From Sciurus carolinensis (Eukaryota; Chordata; Mammalia; Rodentia; Sciuridae), in assembly GCF_902686445.1 (NCBI RefSeq), contig NC_062223.1, positions 44,703,998 to 44,767,997 of the forward strand: a stretch of 64,000 nucleotides of DNA, given 5' to 3'. This document shows, piece after piece, positions 54,435 through 64,000 of this stretch. Position numbers and translations under genes: made by a program. Under the pieces are notes generated by a model, which saw nothing but the letters and a program-made list of their open reading frames with translations, had not been told where the DNA came from and did not search any database. How positions within the stretch are numbered: the first letter of the stretch is position 1; every line of letters starts with the position of its first letter.

Positions 54435-54574
54435 TTAGGAACATTTCTGCTGTACATGATTTAGAAGTTCTCCAAATTTTTCAAACAGGTCCTCCACCCA
54501 TTTTACATTTTCATACAAAGTTGAACAATTTCCTCTTGTCCTAAATCTTCATTTTTTTTCTGCACAGAAGAAAT
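54435..54574 (-). pseudogene. QSER1: QSER1 last coding exon, carrying a one-base deletion
   Basis: After acceptor ATTTTAG|ATTTC the frame reads [20 protein letters not shown] then MKM and TAA at 54505-54503. Four A's stand where five would keep the frame (54508-54511 on the plus strand). One frame over, the text continues [19 protein letters not shown] and ends QQKCS with TAA at 54437-54435, as expected. The exon has 140 bases rather than the 141 needed for 46 codons plus stop. It is typed as broken because the frame is interrupted; the rest of the gene looks functional, so an assembly error in a homopolymer is the simplest explanation. Confidence 0.85.
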
Positions 54575-57500
54575 CTAAAATAAAGAAAAGTGTCATATTA
54601 ATCTCCAGGATACACAAAGAACTCAAAAAATACCAAAACAAAACAACTCAATAAATGGGCAAAGGAACTGAACAGATACTTCATAGAAGAAATATTATGA
54701 AAAATGTTTAACATCTCTAGCAATTAGAGAAATGCAAATTAAAACCATACTGAGATCCCATCTCACTCCAGTCAGAATGACAATAATCAAGAACACAGGT
54801 AACAATAAATGTTGGTGTGGATGTGGGGAAAAAGGTACACTCATACATTACTTGTGGTACAAATAGATGCAACCACTTAGGAAAGCACTATGGAGATTCC
54901 TTAGGAAACGTGAATTGGAATCACCATTTGACCCAGGATCCCACTCATTGATTTATATCCAAAGGACTTAAAATCAGCATACTATAGTGATGTGGCCACA
55001 ACAATATTCATAGCAGCTCAATTAACAATAGTTAAGCTATGGAACCAACCAAGGTGCCCTTCAACAGATGAATGGATAAAGAAAATGTGGTACATACACA
55101 ATGGAATATTACTCAGTCTTAAAGAAGAATGAAATTATGGTATTTGTCAGTAAATGGATGGAAATGGAGGCTATCATGCTAAGTAAAATAAGCCAACCCC
55201 CAAAGAACCAAAGGCCAAATGTTTTCTCTGATATGTGGGTGCCCACATAAAATAAGGGGAGGGGGGGAAGAAAAGAAGTACTTTGGATTAGACAAAGGGG
55301 AATGAAGAGAGAAGGGAAGGAGGATGAGTTTAGGCAAGACAGTAGAGTTAATCGAACATAACTTTCTTATGTTTGTATATGAATACATGACCAGTGAAAT
55401 TTCACATCATGTACAACTGCAAGAATGGGATCCTAATTAGACTAAGTTATATTTTATGTATGTATAATGTGTCAAAATATACTCTACTATCCTATATATC
55501 TAAAAAGAACAAATAAAAAAGAAAAAGTACCACATTAGATTCTATTTCACTTTATACTCAAGCCCCTCACAAAGCCTTATGCTCTCTATTCCTTCAGTGG
55601 AAAATGAATTTATTAATTCATCAACACGTACTGATTTTTTTCTTATTTCCACCCTGGGAGAATGTTCATTTCAGATAAATTTGAGTGAGGTCTAATCCTA
55701 TTATCATTGGTTCCATGGAGGCAGAAAGGAAGGCTAGAAAAATTACTTCAAACTTCCTCAATTCCTTCCAACTGTGTTAAAAAACAAATGACAAATATTG
55801 AGACTAATTCTGTATTTCAGAGCACCGTAAAAACAGTCAACATATTTCGCATCACCACCTTTGCTAGAGAGGTAGATCTATGAACATCTTTCCATACCAG
55901 ACTACTATCTAACACATCACATATAGCCTTGGGACAACTTAACCTCTTACAATGAAAAAGCTAATAGTGCTGATAAAAGAAATACTGTCTACAATCATTT
56001 ACTCTCTCCCAGGAAATTAATTCTTCCATCTCATCCACAAGGTGGTACTGTTGTCTTATGTAATTTCTCAGTCACTTTAAAATCTATGATACTTGAAAGT
56101 TATAATTAAATATTAACTTTCATTTCTTCATTCTAAGGTACAAAAGCCCATTTCTCTGCAATCAAGTGGGGCAAGGCCACTAGTGATAAGACAGCAAGAT
56201 ATCAGAGTAGTGACTAAACTGAATTTAAACAGGATCACTCTACATTATGAGAGAACAAAATGCAATAATGCACTATTTATTATAGCAAGGCAGGGCAAGC
56301 ACTAGCAGCTTAAAAGCATTTCCAGTTGCACACTCCGAGGTGGTAAGGCCGATGAGTCAGCACAAAACAACATGGAAACGCAAAACAACATATCTAGTTG
56401 TCACTTACAGAAAATATAGGAAAAACGTTTATATATACACACATTTTTTCCCATATCATATCTACATTTATTTATTATTATTTTTTATTGTAAACAAATG
56501 GGATACATGTTGTTTCTCTGTACTTGGAGTAAAGGCATACCATTTGTGTAATCATAAATTTACATAGGGCAATGTTGTTTGATTCATTCTGTTATTTTTC
56601 CCTCCCTCATCCCTCCCACCCCTCTTTTCCCTCTATACAGTCCTTCCCTTCCTCCATTCTTGCCACCCTCCCTAACCCTAACCCTAACCCGCCCCCGTAT
56701 GTGTCATCATCCGCTTATCAGCGAGATCATTCGTCCTTTGGTTTTTTGAGATTGGGTTATCTCACTTAGCATGATATTCTCCAATTTCATCCATTTGCCT
56801 GCAAATACCATAATTTTATCATTCTTTATGGCTGAGTAATATTCCATTGTGTGTGTGTGTGTGTCTGTGTATACACAGACACACACACACACACACACAT
56901 ATATATCACAGTTTCTTTATCCATTCATCAATTGAAGGACATCTAGGTTGGTTCCACAATCTGGCTATTGTGAATTGAGCAGCTATGAACATTGATGTGG
57001 TTGTCTCTGTAGTATGCTGATTTTAAGTCCTAGGCCAAGGAGTGGGATAGCTGGGTCAAAAGGTGGTTCCATTCCAAGCTTTCTGAGGAATCTCCATACT
57101 GCTTTCCAGAGTGGTTGCACTAATTTGCAACCCCACCAGCAATGTATGAGTGTATCTTTTTCCCCACATCCTCGCCAACACCTATTGTTGCTTGTGTTCT
57201 TGATAATCACCATTTTAATTGGGGTGACACAAACACATTTTATAACAATTCTTTTTTTTAATATTCTTTTTTAGTTGTAGGTGGACATAATACCTTTATT
57301 TTTGTATGTTTATGTGGTGCTAAGGATCAAACCCAGGGCCTCATGTATGTTAGGCGGGCGCTATACCACTGAGCCACAACCCCAGCCCTATAACAATTCT
57401 TTTTAAAGCATTCACAAATACTATAGGTATAATCTCTTAAGTTTAGAAAAACATACATTTCTTTTTTGAATAAATGAAAGACATTACCTCTTCCTTACAT

Positions 57501-59160
57501 ATCAGATAAACATGATATTTATAATGATGGAGTGAATGATACAAGGAATACAAATGTATTTTCTCTGGATCAACAGCAAACTCCTATAAAAACAAAAAGG
57601 TTTATAGATATATTTTCTGTAACATCTGAGATAAGAATATCTTTGGGAAAATCTAAATCAAAAGTTTTACGGTAATTCTAAAAATGATTTATGTGGCTAG
57701 GTTATACAGAGGTTCATTCAAAATAAGAGTTTAAATTTTATTTTTAAATCTTCATTAAACTTTTTCCTCAATATAAATAGGCACTATTTAAAAAATTAAC
57801 ATTATAGAAAAATTTTAACATTATAGAAAATTTTAAATAATATTTATAAAGTAAAAGCTTTCTATAATCTCTTGCTTTAGACATAAATAAAGCTAATCGC
57901 ATGTTATACCTTAATTTTATAATAAAAGGGAATCATTTATACATATTATTCTGTAACTTTTCTTCACCCTCACTAGTTATTTTTTATCTAACTACAACTT
58001 GGGTTATCTTTCCATTTATTACATATATTTCTACCTCTCCACCCTTCCAAATATAAATGATATGAAGGCAGGGATTTTTTAACTAGTTTTTAATGTTGTA
58101 TCCCAATTACTTAGAAATCTATTTGGCACACTAAACGCACTAAAAATAATTTTTTTTTTTTTTTTGCGGTGCTGGGGATCAAACTCAGGGCCTTGTGCTT
58201 GTGAGGCAAGCACTCTACCAGCTGAGCTCTCTCCCCAGCCCTAAAAATAATTTTTTTGAAAGTATTAATAAATCTATCTCTTCTTTTTCAAAAGTAAATA
58301 TTACATTGTCTTCATGGCCCTTTATCTAACTTCACACTAGCAGTGGATAACTGGATTGCTCTTACAATTGTGCAATGAGCCAAAGGCCGTTGTGAATGTG
58401 TTTCTATAGAACACACTTTTGACGTGGAGCTGTTACTCTATAAAACCGTTTTCTCAAAAGGTTATAACAATTTTTACTATGTTTAAAGATGAACAAATTC
58501 CAATTTTAATGACTATGCAGATATGAAATCAATATTGTATCTTATGGAGTGTGTACATCCTCATGTATCTGTACACATGTGTATCCAATGACAATAAAAG
58601 GTAATACTTATGTTAATTAGCTTGTTAGCCATTCCACAAATCATATTTTAAAATGTGTTGTACATGATATATAATAATTGTTTTTCAATTAATAAAATGA
58701 AAACCTCACACAAGTATATAAACATAAGCATAGGATGATTCTTTCCTTATTTTAAAAATCTGTGAGCACTTATCGTATGTTAGATACTGTGCTAAGCATC
58801 AGAGAAAAACAACACCAAGTTCCTCTTCCTCAGGATAGAGTTGCTTATTTCTTCCCCAAAAGTCTTTACACTTAATGACAACATAGTATAAAACTGTATT
58901 ATTAACTGGAAAAGGTAAACTTTCATTAATCAATATATCCTTACCTGTGCAGATTTAGTAGTTGTTTTAGAAGTCCTTAGAGTTTTCTTATTATAAGCTT
59001 TGCCATTCATTTTGATTTTAGAAATAGCAGATCCTCCACTTTTTGTTTTAGAATCTCGAGTAATTATTGTTAGTTCAGGAAAACTTTCCAAAGCATTCTT
59101 TAAAACAATGAAGCATAATAACTGACATCAGAAGAAAACTAACCTGAACTATTTAAAATT

Positions 59161-59204
<44 letters not shown>

Positions 59205-62200
59205 GTTGTGGGGTATAAACATGGCCACAAATTCTTTGCACCTCCTCCCATCAGAAATCGAATCTATTTCCCCATCCCTTGAATCTGGGCCAACTGTATG
59301 GCCTGCTTTTTAAAGCAAAAGCACATACTACACTGTAAGGGCTCTTGAACAAGACAGAATTCTGCCTAGTTATGCCTCACTGGCTTCAAGGCAGGAGAAA
59401 GAGGGACATATATAAGTTACTTCAAAGCTCTTCCACTTTAAGTATTGTTAATACCCTGAAATGAAGCCAAGTCCTGCTATAAAGAAGTCATCTGATCCCA
59501 AAATGAAGATGAGGACAGAACAACAAGAAGCTTTGTAATCCTTCTCTGGTTTTGCCACTTCTCATGCTTCTTTTAAATGCACAAAAAGCACTGGTGAGAT
59601 GAGATCTTAAAACAGAACTTGATGAATTTTCTGTCCATAAAGACATGGTAGCTAACACTGACAATATGGTGGCGCATGACAGAACCAATTCCATTGGCAT
59701 ATTTATGCTTTACCTACTTGGCAAATCATCCTGACACAAAAAGCTACAAACAACAACTGACTGATACTTGTAGCTAAATTTAACAGAGTTTCATTATAGT
59801 TTTGTAAATTAAACAGAGCTTCCAGCCAACATTTATTATTTTGACACTAAAAGGATTAAAGTACTTGCCACTATATTTAAAATTCAGAATGTAGTCCTTA
59901 TTTGATAAGCTCAACCATTAACTGTTAAAACTTTCAAGATCAATCTTTGCCAAACTCATACAGTTTCCAAGCACTGGCATTGTGGCCTTGATAATGGTAC
60001 ATTTTTAAAACAGGTAAGTTTTTCTTATATATAAATGTAGTACAGAACTAAGTGTCATTTGATACAAACAATAAAACTTCTAGCACTTCCTATTAAGAGT
60101 GAGTTATCACTAGTTTCTAGCATTATTCCTTTCTTAGATTATTCGTGCTTTTATCAGATATTCTGGTGCTTTGCATTTAAAACATGCTGATTGAGTAATT
60201 TTGCATCTAGATTACTAATTGCAATAAATGGAATTTAAAGACTAAAACTGAATCTTAGAAACCATGGGCACTAGGTCAGTGGAGATGAAAGGAGAAAATT
60301 TAAATCTTCCCAGTGAGCACAAGATGTTAATGATAACATAAAGCATGTGGTTTTTGGAGGAAGACAGAATATCATTAACTTCAAAAGCTTCAGGACTCAC
60401 TCCAAAATTTAACAAGAACATTATAAGAAACTGTGCTAATTATTTCTAAGGAACAGAACTTTTTTTTTCCCCCCTTTAGAACTGAGGATTGAACCTGGGG
60501 GTGCACTGGGATTACAGGCATGCAGCATGGCACTTGGCCATAGATTTTTCTTCCTATTATATTTAGGGCTGTGATTGTCACTGAGTTTTGCTAATAAACA
60601 ATTGAAAGGAAATACCTTAAATGATTGATCCAAATGAAGATTCAAAAGCAGTCTCTTTCGGTTATCATTTAGCATGCCATCTATTTTTTTCATATGAGGT
60701 AAAAGCAGCTCATCTGAAATAACATAATTTAACAGGATAAACTACCAACTTGTTAAAAATCCAACTTTTCCTCAAACATTTGTATATTAAAAATTTAAAT
60801 TCATTGGCTTATGTAAATGATTGCTTATCAAAATGGAAATTAAGCTTTCTGAATAAAGGCGAACTTGTAAAATGAATTTATAACAGAATGTGAAAAACGC
60901 AGTGTAGTAAGATAATGAGATATGTTCTGCAAAAGTACTGGGTTTTAGGTGAACTAGAACCAATGGATGACAGCAATGTGGTCAACTGGCAACAATTTCT
61001 ACACCTCATTTACCATCTGAACAATAACAGTGATTACACAATAGAAATTGGTCATCATTATAAAGTTTTATAAAATGCCCTGGATGACCAAGAGATAATC
61101 CTTTTTTAAAAAATGCAGTGCTCATGTATGTAAGTCAAGTGCTCTATACTGAGTTGCAACCCCAGCCCTGAGATGTTCTTAATTTACTGAACTCACTTAA
61201 TTCAAAGAAAAAGTAGAGGAAGAAAAATAAGCAAAACCCAGTGTCAAAATTGCTATTTTAAAAGGAGAAAGTGTGACAAAGACACCCATTTGAAATGTTT
61301 TACTTTTTTACCTCTCTGAACTTTAAGCTTTTAAGAAAAGTACTTTCAAAGTATAAGTTAATTACCTCTGCTAATGCATTAAACACTTTAGGTTATTAAA
61401 CTATTTCTTAATTTACCAACATGGTAATATGCAATATTTTATACTATTAATTGTCTTAATGACTTTTCTGAAAAAAAAAAAAAAAAAAACTCCTCAGAGT
61501 CTAGGTTATCAACTTCACAGTAAAATAAAATGAATGTTTATATATTTAAAACATGAATACAAGCATGGCAACCTGGGAAAGAATGCCTCCTTAAATAAAA
61601 AGTCCCTGTTGAGAAATACTTTCTAAAGTTGCTACAACACACCTAATAGTTTAATTTTGCCTGCCTAGTAATGATTAAATCTAATCAAATACTATTTATA
61701 TTTCACAAAAACAAATTTAAAAATTATAAATTTATTATCTTTAAGTATAACCTTTTAAATTTCTTTCCCCTTATATAAAATGGAGAAAAATCAGAAGGTA
61801 CTGATAAGCAATAAATATATAAAATCTTTCACTATAAATACACAAAAATGACTACTACAAGAAATTTGTATTTTATGATGCAGGGAGGGTATTTTTTTTT
61901 GGTACTAGGGATTGAACTCAGGGGCCCTTTACCACTGAGCCACATCCCCAGCCCTATTTTGTATTTTATTTAGAGACAGGGTCTCACTGAGTTGCTTAAT
62001 GCCTCACTTTTGCTGAGGTTGGCTTTGAACCCTTGTTCCTCCTGTCTCAGCCTCCCAAGCCGCTGGGATTACAGGCATGCACCACCATACCGGGCTGCAA
62101 GGAGTTTTGATTGAGAGAGAAAACATTTGACAGCAAAAATGCTGACCTGGGGAGCTAACTGAGGTTAAGGAATCATATTAATTGATATAACCAAATGTAT

Positions 62201-62872
62201 ATATTGAGACTTTTGTTTGCTTTGCAGCTGGGGGTTGAACCTAGGGCCTTGCACATGCTAAGCAAGCGCTCTACCATTGACGTGCACCCCTAACCCCATC
62301 TATTGTTTTAACTGATTACAAAATAATTCCTCTGCAATGCATCTTTAACTGATGAAAAAAATATATATACAATTCTAATCTTTATGCCCTTATCATCTGG
62401 TTCATTTACCCAACTGCTGGAAAACAGAATATATTGAAATATGGACTTTTCATGTAATAAAGACACTCAGTAAAATACTAATGAGGATGATATAATTATA
62501 GAATTCAAAGAAACAAATGAATAATAATTTTTCCCTGAGTAGAAAGCAATGAAAATACTTTAAATTGCTCTAGTATTCATATAAGGAATGAAAAAAATAT
62601 GACCATTTTCTAGAATTAAGGTATGATGAATTTAACTGACAACTTACAGGTATATATTATACAAACCATATGTAAGCACATAATTAACAGGTAATAATTT
62701 TTTAAAAGTCCAGAAAGCACTACTTAGACTGTACCATTGCTCTTCTCTAAGGCTTGCATTGTGTCAGGGTCCAGGGCAATGCTAACAAGCAATTCCATGT
62801 AACTCTTAAAAGTTTCTTTCATTGCTCTTGTGTTCAAAAAGCGAGTGACAAAAGGAGCTGGAGGATCAAATT
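54435..62872 (-). CDS. QSER1: QSER1, 3' part (last five coding exons) with a frameshift in the last exon
   Basis: Glutamine and serine rich protein 1, a large nuclear protein (about 1,735 residues in human). It acts with TET1 to protect bivalent promoters and DNA-methylation valleys from de novo methylation (established knowledge). The window holds the C-terminal DUF4211-type region in exons 62872-62735, 60713-60616, 59097-58945, 57583-57488 and 54574-54435, with phase-matched junctions. Peptides such as [40 protein letters not shown] and [20 protein letters not shown] match the orthologue as I recall it. In the last exon one base is missing from an A run, giving an early stop at 54505-54503; the expected C-terminus (ending QQKCS, stop 54437-54435) is present in the next frame. 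Earlier exons lie beyond 64000. Confidence 0.92.
54594..55510 (+). mobile_element. L1 3' end (second subfamily) in QSER1 intron
   Basis: ORF2 tail (ctcccatctc-like, caattagagaaatgcaaatt, cagctcaattaacaatagtt, atggatggaaatggaggct) followed by a G-rich 3' UTR from about 55250 and an A-rich tail. It is broken by stops and antisense to QSER1. Confidence 0.85.
56455..57240 (-). mobile_element. L1 3' end, inverted copy in QSER1 intron
   Basis: Reverse complement of an L1: 3' UTR at 56455-56760, then ORF2 C-terminal code to 57240. Reverse translation shows [20 protein letters not shown] and [14 protein letters not shown], the known ORF2 C-terminal signature, with stops and frameshifts. It contains the telomere-like tract (56670-56690) and a TG/CA palindrome (56848-56895). 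Confidence 0.9.
56848..56895. repeat. TG/CA palindrome
   Basis: A (TG)n block, central tctgtgtatacacaga, then a (CA)n block. The two 24-base arms are perfect reverse complements around 56871/56872. Inside an L1. Confidence 0.93.
57250..57390 (-). mobile_element. ID SINE, inverted
   Basis: tttttagttgtaggtggaca through tgagccacaaccccagccct; flanked by copies of tataacaattcttttt. Confidence 0.88.
57488..57583 (-). CDS. QSER1: QSER1 exon (second from end)
   Basis: 96 bases, phase 0 at both ends, between acceptor TTTTATAG|GAGTT and donor AGAG|GTAATG. It encodes [20 protein letters not shown] through [10 protein letters not shown]. Confidence 0.93.
58150..58242 (-). mobile_element. ID SINE, inverted
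   Basis: gcggtgctggggatcaaact through tgagctctctccccagccct; flanked by copies of ctaaaaataattttttt. Confidence 0.87.
58755..58850 (+). mobile_element. L2-like fragment
   Basis: gtgagcacttatcgtatgtt and actgtgctaagcatcagaga resemble the L2 3' end. Confidence 0.5.
58945..59097 (-). CDS. QSER1: QSER1 exon (third from end)
   Basis: 153 bases, phase 0 at both ends, between acceptor TTTTAAAG|AATGC and donor ACAG|GTAAGG. It encodes [20 protein letters not shown] through TTTKSAQ, a lysine-rich segment. A (TG)n tract on the gene strand lies 66-106 bases upstream of the acceptor. Confidence 0.93.
59164..59203 (+). repeat. (AC)20 microsatellite in QSER1 intron
   Basis: 40 bases of uninterrupted AC; on the gene strand a GT tract upstream of a QSER1 exon. 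Confidence 0.97.
59205..59420. mobile_element. MLT1-like LTR remnant (old)
   Basis: Contains catggccacaaattctttgc, 'ccccatcccttgaatctggg' and gtatggcctgctttttaaag, similar to an ancient MaLR LTR core. Weak match. Confidence 0.4.
60462..60540 (-). mobile_element. B1-dID SINE remnant, inverted and internally deleted
   Basis: actgaggattgaacctgggg joined directly to cactgggattacaggcatgc; most of the middle is missing. Confidence 0.7.
60616..60713 (-). CDS. QSER1: QSER1 exon (fourth from end)
   Basis: 98 bases between acceptor TTATTTCAG|ATGAG and donor TAAG|GTATTT. It encodes [20 protein letters not shown] through LHLDQSFK. Confidence 0.93.
61105..61172 (-). mobile_element. ID SINE fragment, inverted
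   Basis: tcatgtatgtaagtcaagtg through tgagttgcaaccccagccct. Confidence 0.7.
61890..62098 (-). mobile_element. B1-dID SINE, inverted
   Basis: ggtactagggattgaactca through ggcatgcaccaccataccgg. Confidence 0.88.
62210..62300 (-). mobile_element. ID SINE, inverted
   Basis: gcagctgggggttgaaccta through cattgacgtgcacccctaac. Confidence 0.8.
62735..62872 (-). CDS. QSER1: QSER1 exon (fifth from end)
   Basis: 138 bases between acceptor CATCCCAG|AATTT and donor AATG|GTACAG. It encodes [20 protein letters not shown] through MQALEKSN. The donor is a poor match to GTRAGT. The exon length is a multiple of three. Confidence 0.92.
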
Positions 62873-64000
62873 CTGGGATGAAGAAAAAATGAAATATTAA
62901 ATTTTCCTTCCTAACAATTTTTATAATACTTTTCTCTATAACAGGAGCCTACAAGCAGATGAAAGATTCAAGATACAGTTTCTTTAAGGTTTTCTTAGCC
63001 TCATTTTAAAATCACCCAGGTAAGATACTTTCAAAGTTGGTTTGCACATCACAATCACTTAAGAACTTTTAAAACAGAATAGAAAAACAGACTGCTAGAG
63101 TTACTAAAAGAATCTTTGGTAGTGGTGTGGTAAGAATGATAATGAAGTTTAAACATTGTATTTTTTTAAAAGCTTCTAGGTGATTGAGACCCCGTACCAT
63201 TCCAGCATCTAGAAAGGTACACCTGGTAAGAACCCATATCTCTTTCCCTGGCCCATACCACAGACATCTGCTGCCCTGTCATGCTACTCTAGTCTTGATG
63301 GTTTCTGTTTAGTTGGTAAGAAAACCTTAAGATATCTAATGTATGAGTTTATATATATATATAGATTTCTCTTCTATTTCTACACTTAAATTACTAGAGA
63401 ATTCTAGTCTAAGTAATACTAAAATTTTTCAAAAAAAGTAAACATAGCCTATACATAGAGGAAACTTCACTTAAATTCAATGGCAAGGGTTTGCCTCAAT
63501 TTTGACATTGTTGTACCCAAACATGTAACTATTATTGGGACCCTAATAGCAATATGGTCTACAGACCCTTTCAGCAGTCTCTGGTGTCAAGTCTCTTTTC
63601 ATAATATTAAGAAGCTAAGTATCTTTTTCACTATGTTGACATTTGCAGAAGAAATAATGGGTAAAACTGCTGGTTCCTTAGCATGAATCGAGGTAGTGTC
63701 ACCATTATACTAGTAGCTATACACTTTGTCACAACTTTGTCTCATTAGTGCCAAACACTTGCAGGGAGAAAAAAAGCTAGTTTCACTTAAGAATAGTCCT
63801 TAATGAGGCAATAAAAACTATTACCTTAACTAAACCTTTACTCTTGAGTAAATGTATTTCATCTGCATGATGAAAACAGAGGTACACAGAAAACACTGCT
63901 GATGTGAGAATTAGGATCATCACCAGAAAGAGCACCCATATGATTGAGTAATGAGACAAATGAGTTACTTTTCCCCTGAAACACTTTTTTTATTTGGAAA
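62873..64000 (-). other. QSER1: QSER1 intron running off the window
   Basis: AT-rich sequence with a short (TA)n at about 63350-63365. No exon or SINE is recognised. Confidence 0.6.

Larger units (their letters stand above)
54575..57487 (-). other. QSER1: QSER1 last intron
   Basis: Contains two L1 3' ends in opposite orientations (54594-55510 plus, 56455-57240 minus) and an ID SINE (57255-57390). The stretch 55520-56340 is unique with nothing recognised. Confidence 0.75.
57584..62734 (-). other. QSER1: QSER1 introns between the last five exons
   Basis: Introns 57584-58944, 59098-60615 and 60714-62734. They hold ID or B1-dID SINEs, an L2-like piece at 58755-58840, a CA repeat at 59164-59203 and an LTR-like segment at 59205-59420. 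The stretch 59420-60400 is unassigned; I could not match it to a gene or repeat. Confidence 0.7.

Noticed and set aside
59420..59700. Possible gene fragment in a QSER1 intron
   Set aside because: Three-frame reading shows many stops and no protein I recognise; left unassigned.

Overview
The window is nuclear DNA of a rodent, most likely a squirrel (Sciuridae: ground squirrel, marmot or tree squirrel). It is full of two SINE types typical of that family: tRNA-derived ID elements (a 'ggctggggatgtggctcagtgg' type head, then 'ttcaatccccagcacc') and B1-dID dimers (a 7SL-like 'gtaatcccagcagctc..gaggctgaggcaggagga' left half fused to an ID head). L1 fragments with G-rich 3' UTRs, MIR, L2, MaLR LTRs and a MER5A-like element make up most of the rest. 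Species assignment is inference from the repeats; the gene content was read from translated exons and recalled mammalian orthologues, without a database search.

Three protein-coding genes lie head to tail on the minus strand in the order known from human 11p13: QSER1, DEPDC7, TCP11L1. The high-coordinate end holds the last five coding exons of QSER1 (62872 down to 54435). The middle holds the complete DEPDC7 gene: nine coding exons from 30188 down to 12030, with splice sites and phases that join into a 511-residue DEP-domain protein and a CpG-island promoter near 30.0-30.4 kb. The low-coordinate end holds the start of TCP11L1: a CpG-island promoter and probable non-coding first exon (about 7.5-7.95 kb) and the first coding exon (4892-4730). 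Its remaining exons lie outside the window.

Between DEPDC7 and QSER1 (about 30.4-50 kb) I see no gene. The interval holds a broken old L1 carrying a processed PSMA6 pseudogene, further L1 fragments on the opposite strand, MaLR and ERV-like LTR pieces and many SINEs. From about 51.1 to 54.4 kb the sequence is almost free of repeats and is probably the long QSER1 3' UTR.

The most notable points are: a one-base deletion in the last QSER1 exon that would cut 24 residues from the protein (real or an assembly error); three copies of a 20-bp YY1-like motif spaced 64 and 96 bp in the TCP11L1 CpG island; a telomere-like repeat inside the 3' UTR of two L1 copies; and several clean nested insertions with target-site duplications. 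I found no CRISPR array, operon-like cluster or other clearly new system; this is an ordinary mammalian genic region.
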